A DNA stretch of 64,000 bases from Blastomonas natatoria (GTDB taxonomy: Bacteria; Pseudomonadota; Alphaproteobacteria; Sphingomonadales; Sphingomonadaceae): positions 269,171 through 333,170 of the forward strand of contig NZ_QJJM01000003.1 of the NCBI RefSeq assembly GCF_003201955.1, in the 5' to 3' direction. Each line of letters begins with the position of its first letter. Within the stretch, counting starts at the first letter, position 1. Made by a program: the position numbers and the translations under genes. The notes beneath the pieces were generated by a model. The model had not been told where the DNA came from, did no database searches, and saw nothing but the letters and a program-made list of their open reading frames with translations. Positions 46,501 to 54,096 of this stretch are shown piece after piece.

Positions 46501-46578
46501 GGACGGGGCTCTGGCGACCGGGAAATGGACAAGGAGCGCCAACTCGAGCGAGGGCGCGACCTTGAGCGAGGGCGCTGA
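43516..46578 (+). CDS. MobF-family relaxase-helicase (TrwC/TraI type)
   Basis: The gene encodes 1020 aa. The N-terminal relaxase domain (about 1-300) has clustered catalytic-type tyrosines (Y16, Y17, Y22, Y23 in AEYYSADNYYT) and the metal-binding histidines H147, H158 and H160 in FLHDVNRNGEPQLHIHAVVAN. The helicase domain has Walker A GGAGVGKS (488-495) and Walker B ALVMVDEASQIG, followed by UvrD-like C motifs (HVAQGMTAKNG). The last 35 residues are charged with a repeated LERGRD-type sequence. It nicks oriT, stays bound to the 5' end and unwinds the strand for conjugation. No type IV coupling or secretion genes are in the window. Confidence 0.93.
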   Translation: MITLGSIGSASSAAEYYSADNYYTADQTQDASAWFGKGAEAFGLSSKVEEQTFAAVLEGRLPDGSVIAGKDGLHRPGIDLTFSASKSVSLVAMLGGDKRLVEALKDSVTATLRWAEKNVIEARVWDASQGRQVPERTGNLIAATFLHDVNRNGEPQLHIHAVVANATKASDGKWHAVRNDELYRAQHVLSAVHNAELRSRVEALGYETVPARNSIDGAFEIKGVTREAVEAFSTRRAEILAELAKEDRGSARERELAALSTRRGKELEPDAARQVAAWKETARAIGFDPSRLIESTMARAAGEQTVWSRVVNGIRGIGERGMAIASAMGLTPRDSDPLVPERLGRLEPKAFAAAQAVASAAQELGEREAAFSRNDLIRTALERRGPITVDMIEDRIDLLQERGLLVGSGPADRDQMLTTEQALAMENKVISLAQAGKDSVQPIADKDGIVARLQEQARAIGLRRLNPGQEQAGVAILTSKDRVHLVQGGAGVGKSAALAPVAAIAREEGRQVVALSHVGRIAREFGEKTASPASTVDAFLARYGRVIDGSASADKVAAARAELSGALVMVDEASQIGTDRLARLITLANQMDVGKLVLAGDIKQLPAIEAGKPFAQLQQQYVRQSQITENLRAQTPQMQAINRALEQGDVAQAFAVLKPATIEVAPGKIAGIAADMWADLPKEQRDNTILLAAGRAMRSAGNAAAQASLIDRGQISARGIKLEVLDRVTVTREGARQLKGYQEGRVVAFETNLTRQGFARGERGTVIGVRDGKVELAMPNGEVRRFDPDRLPRNLKHDAVTIFERKNIALHQGDRIRWTAKDGERGLLNGDIAHVARIDGDTITVTAGDGKLHDLSRGDPMLERLDLAYASNVHVAQGMTAKNGIIMMSERERMLNTSASFLVAVTRIAENATLVTDNPDRVERQVDTRSGAKTSALETAREVTTGDRPNQQEVAAMSEDLKKLAEKLGPEFALAVLTNKERDITLEKSLYRSEPGRGSGDREMDKERQLERGRDLERGR

Positions 46579-46617
46579 CCATGTCGACACCCACACATGA
46601 CCACAATCCCACAGCCT

Positions 46618-46633
46618 CACATGTCCACATGTG
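46618..46633. repeat. CACATGT-CC-ACATGTG palindrome, copy 1
   Basis: Perfect 7-bp arms around CC. More CACATG/CCACAC words flank it between 46580 and 46680, immediately before the parA-like start and running into its first codons. It is a likely binding site of the partition system or an iteron group. Confidence 0.65.
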
Positions 46634-46652
46634 AACATGAGGACGCATCCAC

Positions 46653-47342
46653 ATGAACACGCCTGCACATCTCCACACCCGAACCGTCGCCATCATCAGT
46701 CAGAAGGGTGGCGCTGGAAAAACCACCCTCGCCATTCATCTCGCCGCCGCTGCTACCCGTGCAGGGCGGGTCAGCCTGTTGATCGATACCGACCCGCAGG
46801 CCAGCGCCTCGCAATGGGCCGAGTGGCGGCAGGGTGCACCTCCCGAGGTGATCGACAGCGCCCCGCCGCGCATCACAGCGAAAATCGCGGCGGCAGCACA
46901 GCAGGGTGCCGAGCTCATCGTGATCGACACCCCGCCACATGCCGATCTTGCCGCCAGCAAGGCAGCGGAATGTGCTGATCTCGTGCTGATCCCCTGCCGA
47001 CCCAGCGCCTTCGACCTCGCGGCCATGCGCACGACGCTGCGTCTGGTCGAGCTGCTGTCCCGCACCGCTTTTGTGGTGTTTACCGCCGGGCCGCCAACTG
47101 CGCCGCACATCTATGCCGATGCCCGGGAGCTTGTGACTGGGTTTGGTGGCCGGACATGCCCGATCGTTCTGCCGGACCGCGCCGCCTATCGACATGCGGT
47201 CGCGGGCGGGCAGACCGTGTTCGAGCTCGATCCTGGCGGGAAAGCGGCCAGCGAGATCGAACAGCTTCACATGTGGACATGTGAGCAGCTCCACATGTCC
47301 ACGCGCCCACAAACTCCGGCACAGCAGAGGAAGACCGCATGA
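46653..47342 (+). CDS. ParA-family partition ATPase
   Basis: The gene encodes 229 aa. The deviant Walker A motif is KGGAGKTT (18-25), followed by LLIDTDPQASASQW (Walker A') and LIVIDTPPH (Walker B). There is no N-terminal helix-turn-helix, so it belongs to the short type Ib-like class that works with a small DNA-binding partner. The first ten residues and the C-terminal residues 205-219 (QLHMWTCEQLHMST) are encoded by CACATG-type repeats. It is probably responsible for stable inheritance of the element; its stop overlaps the start of a small RHH gene. Confidence 0.9.
   Translation: MNTPAHLHTRTVAIISQKGGAGKTTLAIHLAAAATRAGRVSLLIDTDPQASASQWAEWRQGAPPEVIDSAPPRITAKIAAAAQQGAELIVIDTPPHADLAASKAAECADLVLIPCRPSAFDLAAMRTTLRLVELLSRTAFVVFTAGPPTAPHIYADARELVTGFGGRTCPIVLPDRAAYRHAVAGGQTVFELDPGGKAASEIEQLHMWTCEQLHMSTRPQTPAQQRKTA
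47268..47283. repeat. CACATGT-GG-ACATGTG palindrome, copy 2, inside parA-like gene
   Basis: This 16-mer is the exact reverse complement of copy 1 (46618-46633). A half copy, CACATGTCCACGCG, starts at 47292. It forms part of the codons for the ParA-like C-terminus. Confidence 0.65.
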
Positions 47343-47599
47343 ACCGCTTTGCCAACCTTGCCGATCGCAAGCCCAAGGATGAGCCGACTGCCCAGACCGC
47401 ACCGGCATCGCCGGTCGCGCAGATCCCGACCCCGCTAAGCCGCGTCGGTCGCAAGGCGATCTCCGGTTACTTCTCGCCCGAGCTATCGCTCGCCCTGCAC
47501 ACCTGCGCCCGGCGCAATAGTCTCAGCCTTCAGGATCTGATGGCCGAAGCCTTCGATGACGTCCTACGCAAGTACGGCGAGAGCCCGATCGGGCGATAG
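47339..47599 (+). CDS. Small ribbon-helix-helix-like protein, probable partition partner
   Basis: The gene encodes 86 aa. A polar N-terminus (1-40) is followed by GRKAISGYFSPELSLALHTCARRNSLSLQDLMAEAFDDVLRKYG, a strand-helix-helix pattern of the RHH fold. ATG 47339 overlaps the ParA stop. Short ParA proteins usually act with an RHH protein (ParG/Omega type) that binds centromere repeats; the CACATG palindromes are the candidates here. Confidence 0.75.
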   Translation: MNRFANLADRKPKDEPTAQTAPASPVAQIPTPLSRVGRKAISGYFSPELSLALHTCARRNSLSLQDLMAEAFDDVLRKYGESPIGR

Positions 47600-47615
47600 A
47601 GGATCCCTTCGCCGG

Positions 47616-47647
47616 AAGGGGAGAAGGGGAGAAGGGGAGAAGGGGGG
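47616..47647 (+). repeat. Tandem 8-bp repeat (AAGGGGAG, about 4 units)
   Basis: Three exact AAGGGGAG units and a fourth AAGGGGGG lie just behind the RHH gene. A further repeat-like stretch with TGTGAACATGAGG, also present in the parA leader, follows at about 47680-47701. Confidence 0.85.
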
Positions 47648-47751
47648 ATGCGGCGATGTGGGCTTGTGTGACTGTGCGCATGTGAACGTGTGAACATGAG
47701 GGCAGCGCCAGCGCAATCAAGCCGCCGCCCCTTCAATAACAGGAGGAACCG

Positions 47752-48000
47752 ATGCGATTGTTCCAATGGCTGACCGATCTATTCGCAGGATCAAGCGACC
47801 CGCCGCGGCCCTCCTCTGACGAGGGCATCTCCATCAACCCTGCCACCGCTATCCCAATGGCAGGGCCAGGAATCGGAGGTGTCGATGTCGGCGGTAATCC
47901 CTTCGGCCAGAATCTGGATCGCTGGGACGACCAACATGTCCATCACAGCCATGATGATCATACGCCCCGCTCGACCGGCAGCGGGTTCGATCCTTGGTAG
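47752..48000 (+). CDS. Hypothetical small protein of the mobile element
   Basis: The gene encodes 82 aa behind a strong AGGAGG site. It starts with an amphipathic helix (MRLFQWLTDLFAG), continues as a Pro/Gly-rich chain and ends with a His/Asp-rich motif (DDQHVHHSHDDH) that could bind metal. No family was recognised. Confidence 0.6.
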   Translation: MRLFQWLTDLFAGSSDPPRPSSDEGISINPATAIPMAGPGIGGVDVGGNPFGQNLDRWDDQHVHHSHDDHTPRSTGSGFDPW

Positions 48001-48064
48001 ATGCTTCAGTGCTTAATTGGTGGCCGAGGCACTTGTCCCAAGCCGTCGTTTTGAAAGGCCCATC

Positions 48065-48610
48065 ATGACAAACAACCAACGCACCGCGTCCGGCCTGCGC
48101 TATATCGCGCTTCCGAACACAACCCTGATCGAGCGGATCGTATTCTCAGCTATCCGCCGTTGGCGCTGGACCGGAATTCTTGCCGCCACTGCTCTGGCTG
48201 CCGGTTCCCTGACATGCTCGGTCATACTGGCAACGTGGCTATTCGCCGAAGATCCCGTTCGCTCGGGCTACATCGGCTTTCTGTTTACGATCCCCCCGAT
48301 CATGTTCTTGCTTTGGCAGGCGGCCACCATTGAGTTGCGTTCCGCCCCCGCATGGATGATCCGCGCAGCACTGGCCACCGCGACCGACGACGAGCGCGCC
48401 TTTCTTTTCGAAAGCCTGCTCCAACTCGCCATGTCGGAATGGCGTCAGGATCCGATTACATGCGCCGCTTTGTTCGATCTGTTCAGGCAGGCGAGGCTCA
48501 GCTTCGGTGACCGCGTGAGAGGCAAGCGCGAGCGGCTGTTGGCAGACCGGGATAAGCAGGTTGACGTGCTGCGGAACCTCGCGAGCATCACTAATGGTGA
48601 CCCCCAATGA
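48065..48610 (+). CDS. Hypothetical membrane protein of the mobile element
   Basis: The gene encodes 181 aa. Two membrane segments (about 37-62 and 70-92) are followed by a charged cytoplasmic tail of helices. No family was recognised. It lies 64 bases after the preceding small gene on the same strand and ends 19 bases before the interrupted regulator gene on the other strand. Confidence 0.6.
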   Translation: MTNNQRTASGLRYIALPNTTLIERIVFSAIRRWRWTGILAATALAAGSLTCSVILATWLFAEDPVRSGYIGFLFTIPPIMFLLWQAATIELRSAPAWMIRAALATATDDERAFLFESLLQLAMSEWRQDPITCAALFDLFRQARLSFGDRVRGKRERLLADRDKQVDVLRNLASITNGDPQ

Positions 48611-48909
48611 GGAGGACCAGCGGAGCCGTCTATGCCATCCGTTCCTCAAAGCTGCGTTGGGCAAGACCAGCTTCGCGCTGATTGCCGGTTCTGATCGCAT
48701 CGATCAGCGCCAGAAATTCGTATAGTCGGGCGTCTTTGAGAGCTGCGTCGGGGACAGATCTGAACAATGGTGCGATTGAAAGACCTCTCCGACTTCCTTC
48801 GTGATGGGGCCAGATATAGATGTCGGCACCGGAGCTTACGAGTTTACCTTCCAGCATAGGTGCGGCAAAGCCCGTGGCGATGCCGCGCTGCGGTGCGCCT
48901 GGCTTCGCA

Positions 48910-50231
48910 GGGAGTGTCCTGAATTTCGTGTGCGGGGTGGCGGTTAAACATCAGGCCGCCAAAGCCCGAACGAAACGATCACCGAAGAGCACGGCGAATT
49001 GAGCCTTTGCCATAGTCCATTCTCGTGGCGGCATCACCCATTCTTTCTCCGAGCGGTGCAGGATCAGATAGAGCAGTTTGCTGGCAGCCTCATCACTGGG
49101 GAAATGGCCTCTGGCGCGAACTGCCCGGCGCAGCTTGGAATTCAAGGCTTCAATGGCGTTGGTGGTGTAAATGATCCTGCGGACGTCGCCGGGAAATGCA
49201 AAGAATGGGATGACTTGTTCCCAAGCCCGCCGCCAGCTCTGCCCGATGGCGGTATATTTCTGCCCCCAAGTGCTGGCTTCGAAGGCGGTGAGTGCCTCTT
49301 CGGCCGCTTTGGCGTCGACAGCCCGGTAAATCTCCTTAAGCGCTGTCGCAATGGATTTGCGGTCCTTGTATGATACGAAATCCATGGAATTTCTGAGCAG
49401 ATGGACAATGCACGTCTGCACGATCGTCTCGGGAAATACCGCAGTGATGGCCTCTGGAAAGCCTTTGAGCCCGTCAACGACGGCCAGCAGGATGTCTTCG
49501 ACGCCGCGGTTCTTGAGCTCATTCATGACCCGCAGCCAGAACTTGGCGCCTTCATTCTGTTCGATCCACATGCCCAGAACAACCTTGGTCCCATTGGCCA
49601 TGACGCCGAGCGCAATATGGATTGCCTTGTTGCGGACCAGTCCCTCGTCGCGGACCTTGACCCGGATCGCGTCAAAGAAAACCAACGGATACACCGAATC
49701 CAGCGGTCGTTGCTGCCAGGCGGCAACCTCGTCCAGAACGGCGTCTGTGATCGTGCTGATAAGGTCTGCCGAGGCATCCATGCCGTAGATTTCCCGCAGA
49801 TGCTCGGTGATCTCCCGCGTACTCATGCCCCGCGCATACAATGAGATAATCTTGTCATCGAAGCCTGGAAAACGGCGATGATACTTCGCGATCAATTGCG
49901 GATCGAAACTGCCTGCCCGGTCACGCGGAATCTCAAGCTCAATCTTGCCGGTGCCCGTCGAAACTGTTTTGCGCCCATAGCCATTACGGCTGTTCTCGGC
50001 TTCTGTCTCATCGCTAAGATGGTAATCCATCTCCGCGCTCAGTGCCCGCTCTGCCAAAGCCTTCTTCAGCGCATTCATCCAGTCAGGCGAATTCAATGCA
50101 CTGGCAGCATCCATCCCACCCAGCAGTTGGTCCAGCAAATCATCAGGAATCGAAGGTGCCTTGCGCCGTGCCATAAAGAGTATCCTTTCTACCCATTATG
50201 CCACCCCGCACACGAAATTCAGGACACTCCC
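48910..50231. mobile_element. IS256-family insertion sequence, complete (1322 bp)
   Basis: Perfect 32-bp terminal inverted repeats occupy 48910-48941 and 50200-50231 (ends GGGAGTGTCC). The 8-bp direct repeat GCTTCGCA flanks it at 48902-48909 and 50232-50239, the target-duplication size typical of IS256. One intact transposase gene fills the element. Identical ends and a clean duplication point to a recent insertion. Confidence 0.96.
48951..50174 (-). CDS. IS256-family transposase
   Basis: The gene encodes 407 aa. The family DDE residues can be placed in VFFDAIRVKVRDE (first Asp), LAVVDGLKGFPEAI (second Asp) and TTNAIEALNSKLRR (Glu). The cysteine/histidine patch QTCIVHLLRNSMDFV is also conserved. 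The frame is uninterrupted, so the element is probably active. Confidence 0.97.
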   Translation of the reverse strand: MARRKAPSIPDDLLDQLLGGMDAASALNSPDWMNALKKALAERALSAEMDYHLSDETEAENSRNGYGRKTVSTGTGKIELEIPRDRAGSFDPQLIAKYHRRFPGFDDKIISLYARGMSTREITEHLREIYGMDASADLISTITDAVLDEVAAWQQRPLDSVYPLVFFDAIRVKVRDEGLVRNKAIHIALGVMANGTKVVLGMWIEQNEGAKFWLRVMNELKNRGVEDILLAVVDGLKGFPEAITAVFPETIVQTCIVHLLRNSMDFVSYKDRKSIATALKEIYRAVDAKAAEEALTAFEASTWGQKYTAIGQSWRRAWEQVIPFFAFPGDVRRIIYTTNAIEALNSKLRRAVRARGHFPSDEAASKLLYLILHRSEKEWVMPPREWTMAKAQFAVLFGDRFVRALAA

Positions 50232-50508
50232 GCTTCGCAGGGAAGACGTATTTCAGCCCGTGCTGGACGAATTCGATGAGATTTCGCCGATTCACCTTGG
50301 CGCGATCATTGGATTTTATAGCTAAGCTACACGCGATACTGCACCGGATCGATGAGCTGATCTCGGTTTTGCTGATGCCTAGTTCGCCTTCAAGACTTCG
50401 CAGTGCAAACGGATCTGAGATCGTCGACTCATCGAATTGACCATGCTTGATCTGGTCTTCCAAGCTCATCAGCTTCAGCAGAAGCACGATGTCTTGGCTT
50501 TTCATACA

Positions 50509-50552
50509 GACCCCATCTGTCCTTTGTCCTAGGACAAAGGACAGATGGGGTC
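50509..50552. repeat. 44-bp perfect palindrome upstream of the interrupted regulator
   Basis: Arms 50509-50530 and 50531-50552 are exact reverse complements with no spacer; the centre reads TTGTCCTAGGACAA. It ends 3 bases before the regulator's ATG (minus strand), so it covers the ribosome-binding region and could be an operator or an RNA hairpin that blocks translation. Confidence 0.95.
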
Positions 50553-50851
50553 ATCAGGCAGGACGTGTCAAACGCCAAATCATCGGGGGCTTCCAGCTAG
50601 ACCGCCTCAGTCGAGAGATAACCTTATTGCCCGCAGAGTGGCGGCACCCTCCGTCTGCTTCTGTCGCATATCGACCCAGTTCAAGTCGTTCGCCGCCCCG
50701 CCTGCAAATGACGGCTTCGGGCAATTCCAGACGTTCCAATAAGCTTGCTTGAGTTGAACTCAGGAACTGATACCAAAGCTTACTGTTGATAACCTATTGA
50801 GAGCGCCTCCGGCAACCCCCGGCGCGGTTCACGGCTTATTCTGCGCTCTCG
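50553..50851. other. Intergenic remnant
   Basis: No supported gene on either strand. Short open frames have no ribosome site or family features. The sequence looks like degraded element DNA. Confidence 0.5.
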
Positions 50852-51880
50852 CTAAAAGAGGGTAAGCCGCTCAATGTAACAAATCTCGTTGATTAAGCCC
50901 AGTTCTGTGCTGCCGCCTAAAAACTTCAGCTGGGCTGACCATCCGCCGACGCCCACTCCGTCAATCTGATTAAATTGCAACGTCACTTTAAGCCTTGCAA
51001 ACCCTCTCGCGGGAATAACGATTGGATCGTCCAATTTAAAGATGCTTCCACGCGACGACCCCTTCTCAATAATGTTTACCTCGGCGACGACAGGAAGGAT
51101 GTGAGCACCATCTAACTGCGAGGAAGAACCCTCTTCAAGCTGTGGAGGATCGCTAGTCGCGAGAATTTTCACGCCAATGTCGGTGAGTAGGACAGATTGC
51201 TGGCCTTCATTTTGAAGTACGAACTCAATAACAGGTGCTTCGCTTGCTCCCGTAACCAGGGTGTAGCTCGGACTACTCGTTGACACCTCAGCGACAAGCT
51301 TATCAAAAAACTCATCGCTAAATGGCAGGTCCATCCTGGCCATGGCTCTTCCAAGATCGATCTCGGCGTCTAGAGCGCCATTCTCGTGCCTCGTTTCCTC
51401 TCGCTCGCCATAGACGTTTCCCGACCGCTTCACGCGCAGCACGGCGGCAACCGCTGTGTTGATTTTGAAATCCGAAAGCTCCCGAACAGCGCGGGCAAGG
51501 AACGGTATGGCCTGGTCGGGACTGCTCGTAATGCAACCCTTAAATCCGCTACCGTCCCCAAATTTGCTAACGCGATCTATGCTTGCTGGAGGGCCTTCGG
51601 GAGGCAACAAAGCCGAACGATCGTTAAGAAGGTGCATGGAAATGATGGCGAGACGGCTTGGCGGCGCGGAAGGTGCTGTGCCCGGCAAAATCGCATCGCT
51701 GACGCCAGCGGCGATCTTGTCCGACGCCTTGTCCACAACTTTAAACGCCACTCCTCCAATGCCCAAAACGATCAACAGACAAATTAGTACAGTGATCGGC
51801 TGTTTTAGTACTGGGTACAGCTCGGACAAAGTCGCACGAAGACCATCCCAAGTGGCTTTCAATTTAACGCTAATAGACAT
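50852..51880 (-). CDS. Hypothetical membrane-anchored protein
   Basis: The gene encodes 342 aa. One membrane helix (about 28-50, PITVLICLLIVLGIGGVAFKVV) follows a short cytoplasmic N-terminus. The remaining 290 residues are a large, beta-rich periplasmic domain, for example PVIEFVLQNEGQQSVLLTDIGVKIL and a GARLKVTLQF-like strand. No family was recognised. It stands alone on the minus strand between remnants. Confidence 0.65.
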   Translation of the reverse strand: MSISVKLKATWDGLRATLSELYPVLKQPITVLICLLIVLGIGGVAFKVVDKASDKIAAGVSDAILPGTAPSAPPSRLAIISMHLLNDRSALLPPEGPPASIDRVSKFGDGSGFKGCITSSPDQAIPFLARAVRELSDFKINTAVAAVLRVKRSGNVYGEREETRHENGALDAEIDLGRAMARMDLPFSDEFFDKLVAEVSTSSPSYTLVTGASEAPVIEFVLQNEGQQSVLLTDIGVKILATSDPPQLEEGSSSQLDGAHILPVVAEVNIIEKGSSRGSIFKLDDPIVIPARGFARLKVTLQFNQIDGVGVGGWSAQLKFLGGSTELGLINEICYIERLTLF

Positions 51881-52742
51881 CTTGCCTATCTACCCGTCCC
51901 AGTCTCCGGGCTACTGGCACATATTCAAGACGATCGATGATCAATGAATGAGCAGTATGCAGCCAAACGCACCCTTAATGATTGTGGCTTTTATTGTAAA
52001 GCCTAGCTTGCAAAAAGGAACTATCTTCGATCACAGAGAGTCATTTAGCTTGCCGTAGCGAATATGTCCCACTTTGCGGTTCCCTCTCTCGCAAGCCGCC
52101 AGTCCGGTACGGCCCAATCTCTGCCGTTCAACGACGCATCTTCACGACCCACACGAATGTCAGCTCCTGGCGCAAAGTGACGTTTAGAGGCTCTGCCAGA
52201 AATGTCTGAAATGTCCCACTTCACCCCCTTCAGGACAACCGGCAGCAGTCGACCCCATTTCGGTCGCTGCTGTCTGCCGTCTTGAATGTCCGGTCCTGCC
52301 ATAACCTGTCGATGGGGAACTTCGAAGCGGACAGTCGGAAAGGTGCCCTAATCACGGTCGTCGAGGCATCGCGGCTGGTTACCTGAAAGCGGACTTAGAC
52401 CGAGCTTCCTTTGGATGGCGGCAATTGCGGTCGGTGCAGAGAGTGCGCTATTGAAGGTGTGAGCGCGGAAACCTGGCTGTTGTTTAAAGAAGCCCGGCCC
52501 GCTTTGGCTCACCATTGTTGCCGTTTCCAACATTCTGGCAGGTTCCAGAAATCTGCCATCCAATCATAGAGAACATCACGGCCCCGTAGCGGGCAATGGA
52601 CCACATACTCGCTGGATCCAAACAAAGCCTCGGCCATATACGAACTGACGGGAAGTCAGAAAGCATTTTCGATCCCGCCCAAGCGAATAAACCGCGCCGA
52701 ACTGCTACAGCGGATTCAAGGCAGCAAATCTTGGAGAGATTA
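51881..52742. other. Non-coding or degenerate stretch
   Basis: About 860 bases without a convincing gene. A repeated word AATGTCCCACTT/ATGTCCCACTTTG occurs at about 52064 and 52210. A minus-strand 85-codon frame (52045-52302) and others have no ribosome site and odd composition. The last 150 bases contain the leader of the next gene. Confidence 0.5.
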
Positions 52743-52778
52743 TTGATCCTGCACCCATATCAATCCATAAGCGTTGAT

Positions 52779-53411
52779 ATGACCACGACGTCGATCAATA
52801 GCCCGCTGCTGCGAGGCACTGTGGTGTCAAACGGGATTGGCGGCGAAAATGGCTATCTTGGCGGGCCAGACGTTGATTTTTGCGCCGCTGAAATTGGTGC
52901 GCATTTTACGCTTGATCTCAGCAGCGTCGATATTCTGCTCGTTCCCAATGGTTCGGATAATGTCGCGCTCGGCCGCGTCAGTGTGCCAATCCGGACATTT
53001 CTTGATCGCGGGGGTACGCTCATCTGCTGCGACGGGTGGGTTACACCTTGGGTGCCTGGCAATGAATGGGTGATGTCTAATGACCACCGCACCATCGATG
53101 TCCGCTATCGGCTTGTCAGCGACCGGTTTGGTGTGATGAATGGCGTTGACATTGACGCCCTGACTTATCGCCACGGGATCAGTGGCTGGTGGGCATGCGG
53201 TTACATAAATGCAGCGCCGGGCGCCGATGTTATTCTGGAAGATAGCTGGGGTCGCCCGATTATTGTTGTTGATAAGGTCACCACCGGCGGCACCATTGCG
53301 CTTACGGCCAGCGGCCCGATTGGCCCGTGGGCCGGTGATGATACCAGTCCTAGCGGAATTGCCATCAACCGGCTTTACGACAACTTTTTGAAACTTGCGC
53401 GTGTTCAATAG
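52779..53411 (+). CDS. GATase-like (flavodoxin-fold) protein 1
   Basis: The gene encodes 210 aa from ATG 52779; a TTG at 52743 with GGAGAG just upstream would add 12 residues. The central part SSVDILLVPNGSDNVALGRVSVPIRTFLDRGGTLICCDGW follows the class I glutamine-amidotransferase/ThuA-like pattern: a strand, a loop, a helix and a second strand ending in a small-residue turn. A double Cys (C-C) sits where the nucleophile elbow may be. No typical Cys-His-Glu triad is clear. It lies 12 bases before a gene of the same fold, so the two may form a heterodimer. Function unknown. Confidence 0.65.
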   Translation: MTTTSINSPLLRGTVVSNGIGGENGYLGGPDVDFCAAEIGAHFTLDLSSVDILLVPNGSDNVALGRVSVPIRTFLDRGGTLICCDGWVTPWVPGNEWVMSNDHRTIDVRYRLVSDRFGVMNGVDIDALTYRHGISGWWACGYINAAPGADVILEDSWGRPIIVVDKVTTGGTIALTASGPIGPWAGDDTSPSGIAINRLYDNFLKLARVQ

Positions 53412-53423
53412 AAGGGATGGCTG

Positions 53424-54059
53424 ATGGCCTGCATTGCAATGATCTACAACGGAGTGTGGTCACATTATGCTGTGGCAAACGCGCCTAAATATCGTGAAAT
53501 CTTAGACTTGCTTTATGTCCACGACATCAAAGCTGGTGATCTGGACGGTTATCAGGCGATTGTTGTGCCGTTCCAATCGCATCAAACTGCAATGAAGGCC
53601 CTGAAAGACGACGTTTTTTCGGTTCTGGCGCGTGGCGGGAAAGTGTTTGTCGAAGGCGATTCGACGTGGCTTGACGCGACCTGGGAGGATCGCCCCGTCA
53701 ATAACTATTGGTGGGTGACTGATCCAGGCAACCCGCCCGCTGCGCAAACCGATTATAGCCATCCGGTTTATAGCGGGCTTATTCCACGTCACGCATGCTG
53801 GCACACGCACGGCATCTACACTGCAGTTCCCGTGAGCGCGCAAGTTATTCAACGCAATGGCGCTGGCGAAATCGTAACTTGGGAAACCAGCGAATATGGT
53901 GGGAAGTTGCTTGTCACAACGCTTGATCCCCTGGTTGAACATGGCGTCCAGCAGATTCGCCATCTCGACAATTACGTTGATAATCTGGTGAACTGGCTGT
54001 GCGATGTGCGTCCCCAGGGCAGGGTTGAGATTGACTGGCGGATTGGGCTGGCCGCATAA
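53424..54059 (+). CDS. GATase-like (flavodoxin-fold) protein 2
   Basis: The gene encodes 211 aa. It shares the layout of its upstream neighbour: DGYQAIVVPFQSHQTAMKALKDDVFSVLARGGKVFVEGD. There is no cysteine at the elbow, so it is probably non-catalytic or uses other residues. Two histidines are close together in HACWHTHGIY (about residues 126-135). It precedes an ABC substrate-binding protein by 37 bases. Both proteins could process or bind the imported compound. Family-level assignment is tentative. Confidence 0.65.
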   Translation: MACIAMIYNGVWSHYAVANAPKYREILDLLYVHDIKAGDLDGYQAIVVPFQSHQTAMKALKDDVFSVLARGGKVFVEGDSTWLDATWEDRPVNNYWWVTDPGNPPAAQTDYSHPVYSGLIPRHACWHTHGIYTAVPVSAQVIQRNGAGEIVTWETSEYGGKLLVTTLDPLVEHGVQQIRHLDNYVDNLVNWLCDVRPQGRVEIDWRIGLAA

Positions 54060-54096
54060 CAGCGTATCGACGCCAACCAGCCGCCAGAGTGAAATC

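Larger units (their letters stand above)
48630..50505 (-). pseudogene. Winged-helix-like regulator gene interrupted by an IS256-family element
   Basis: The 5' part runs from ATG 50505 to 50232 and the 3' part from 48901 to the stop at 48630. Removing the IS and one 8-bp target copy gives a single 181-residue frame with the continuous junction KYVFPAKPGAPQRGIATGF. The N-terminal half contains a helix-turn-helix (DPFALRSLEGELGISKTEISSSIRC) and VNRRNLIEFVQHGLKYVFP. The protein resembles MarR-like/winged-helix proteins that I associate with nucleotidyltransferase toxin loci; that link is from memory and untested. A 44-bp palindrome lies just upstream of the start. Confidence 0.8.

Noticed and set aside
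47616..47647. Possible CRISPR array
   Set aside because: The unit is only 8 bp, contiguous, without spacers; it is a simple tandem repeat. No cas genes are present, and no CRISPR array was seen anywhere in the window.
40316..48610. Complete self-transmissible ICE
   Set aside because: No type IV coupling protein, VirB/Tra secretion genes or integrase are visible in this stretch, so only a mobilisable element is supported from the window.
52045..52563. Two minus-strand frames of about 70-85 codons
   Set aside because: No ribosome sites or recognisable motifs; the region is rich in repeated words and looks degenerate.
52560..52778. TPP riboswitch upstream of the YnjBCD-type operon
   Set aside because: The conserved THI-box words could not be found; a covariance-model search would be needed to exclude a divergent form.
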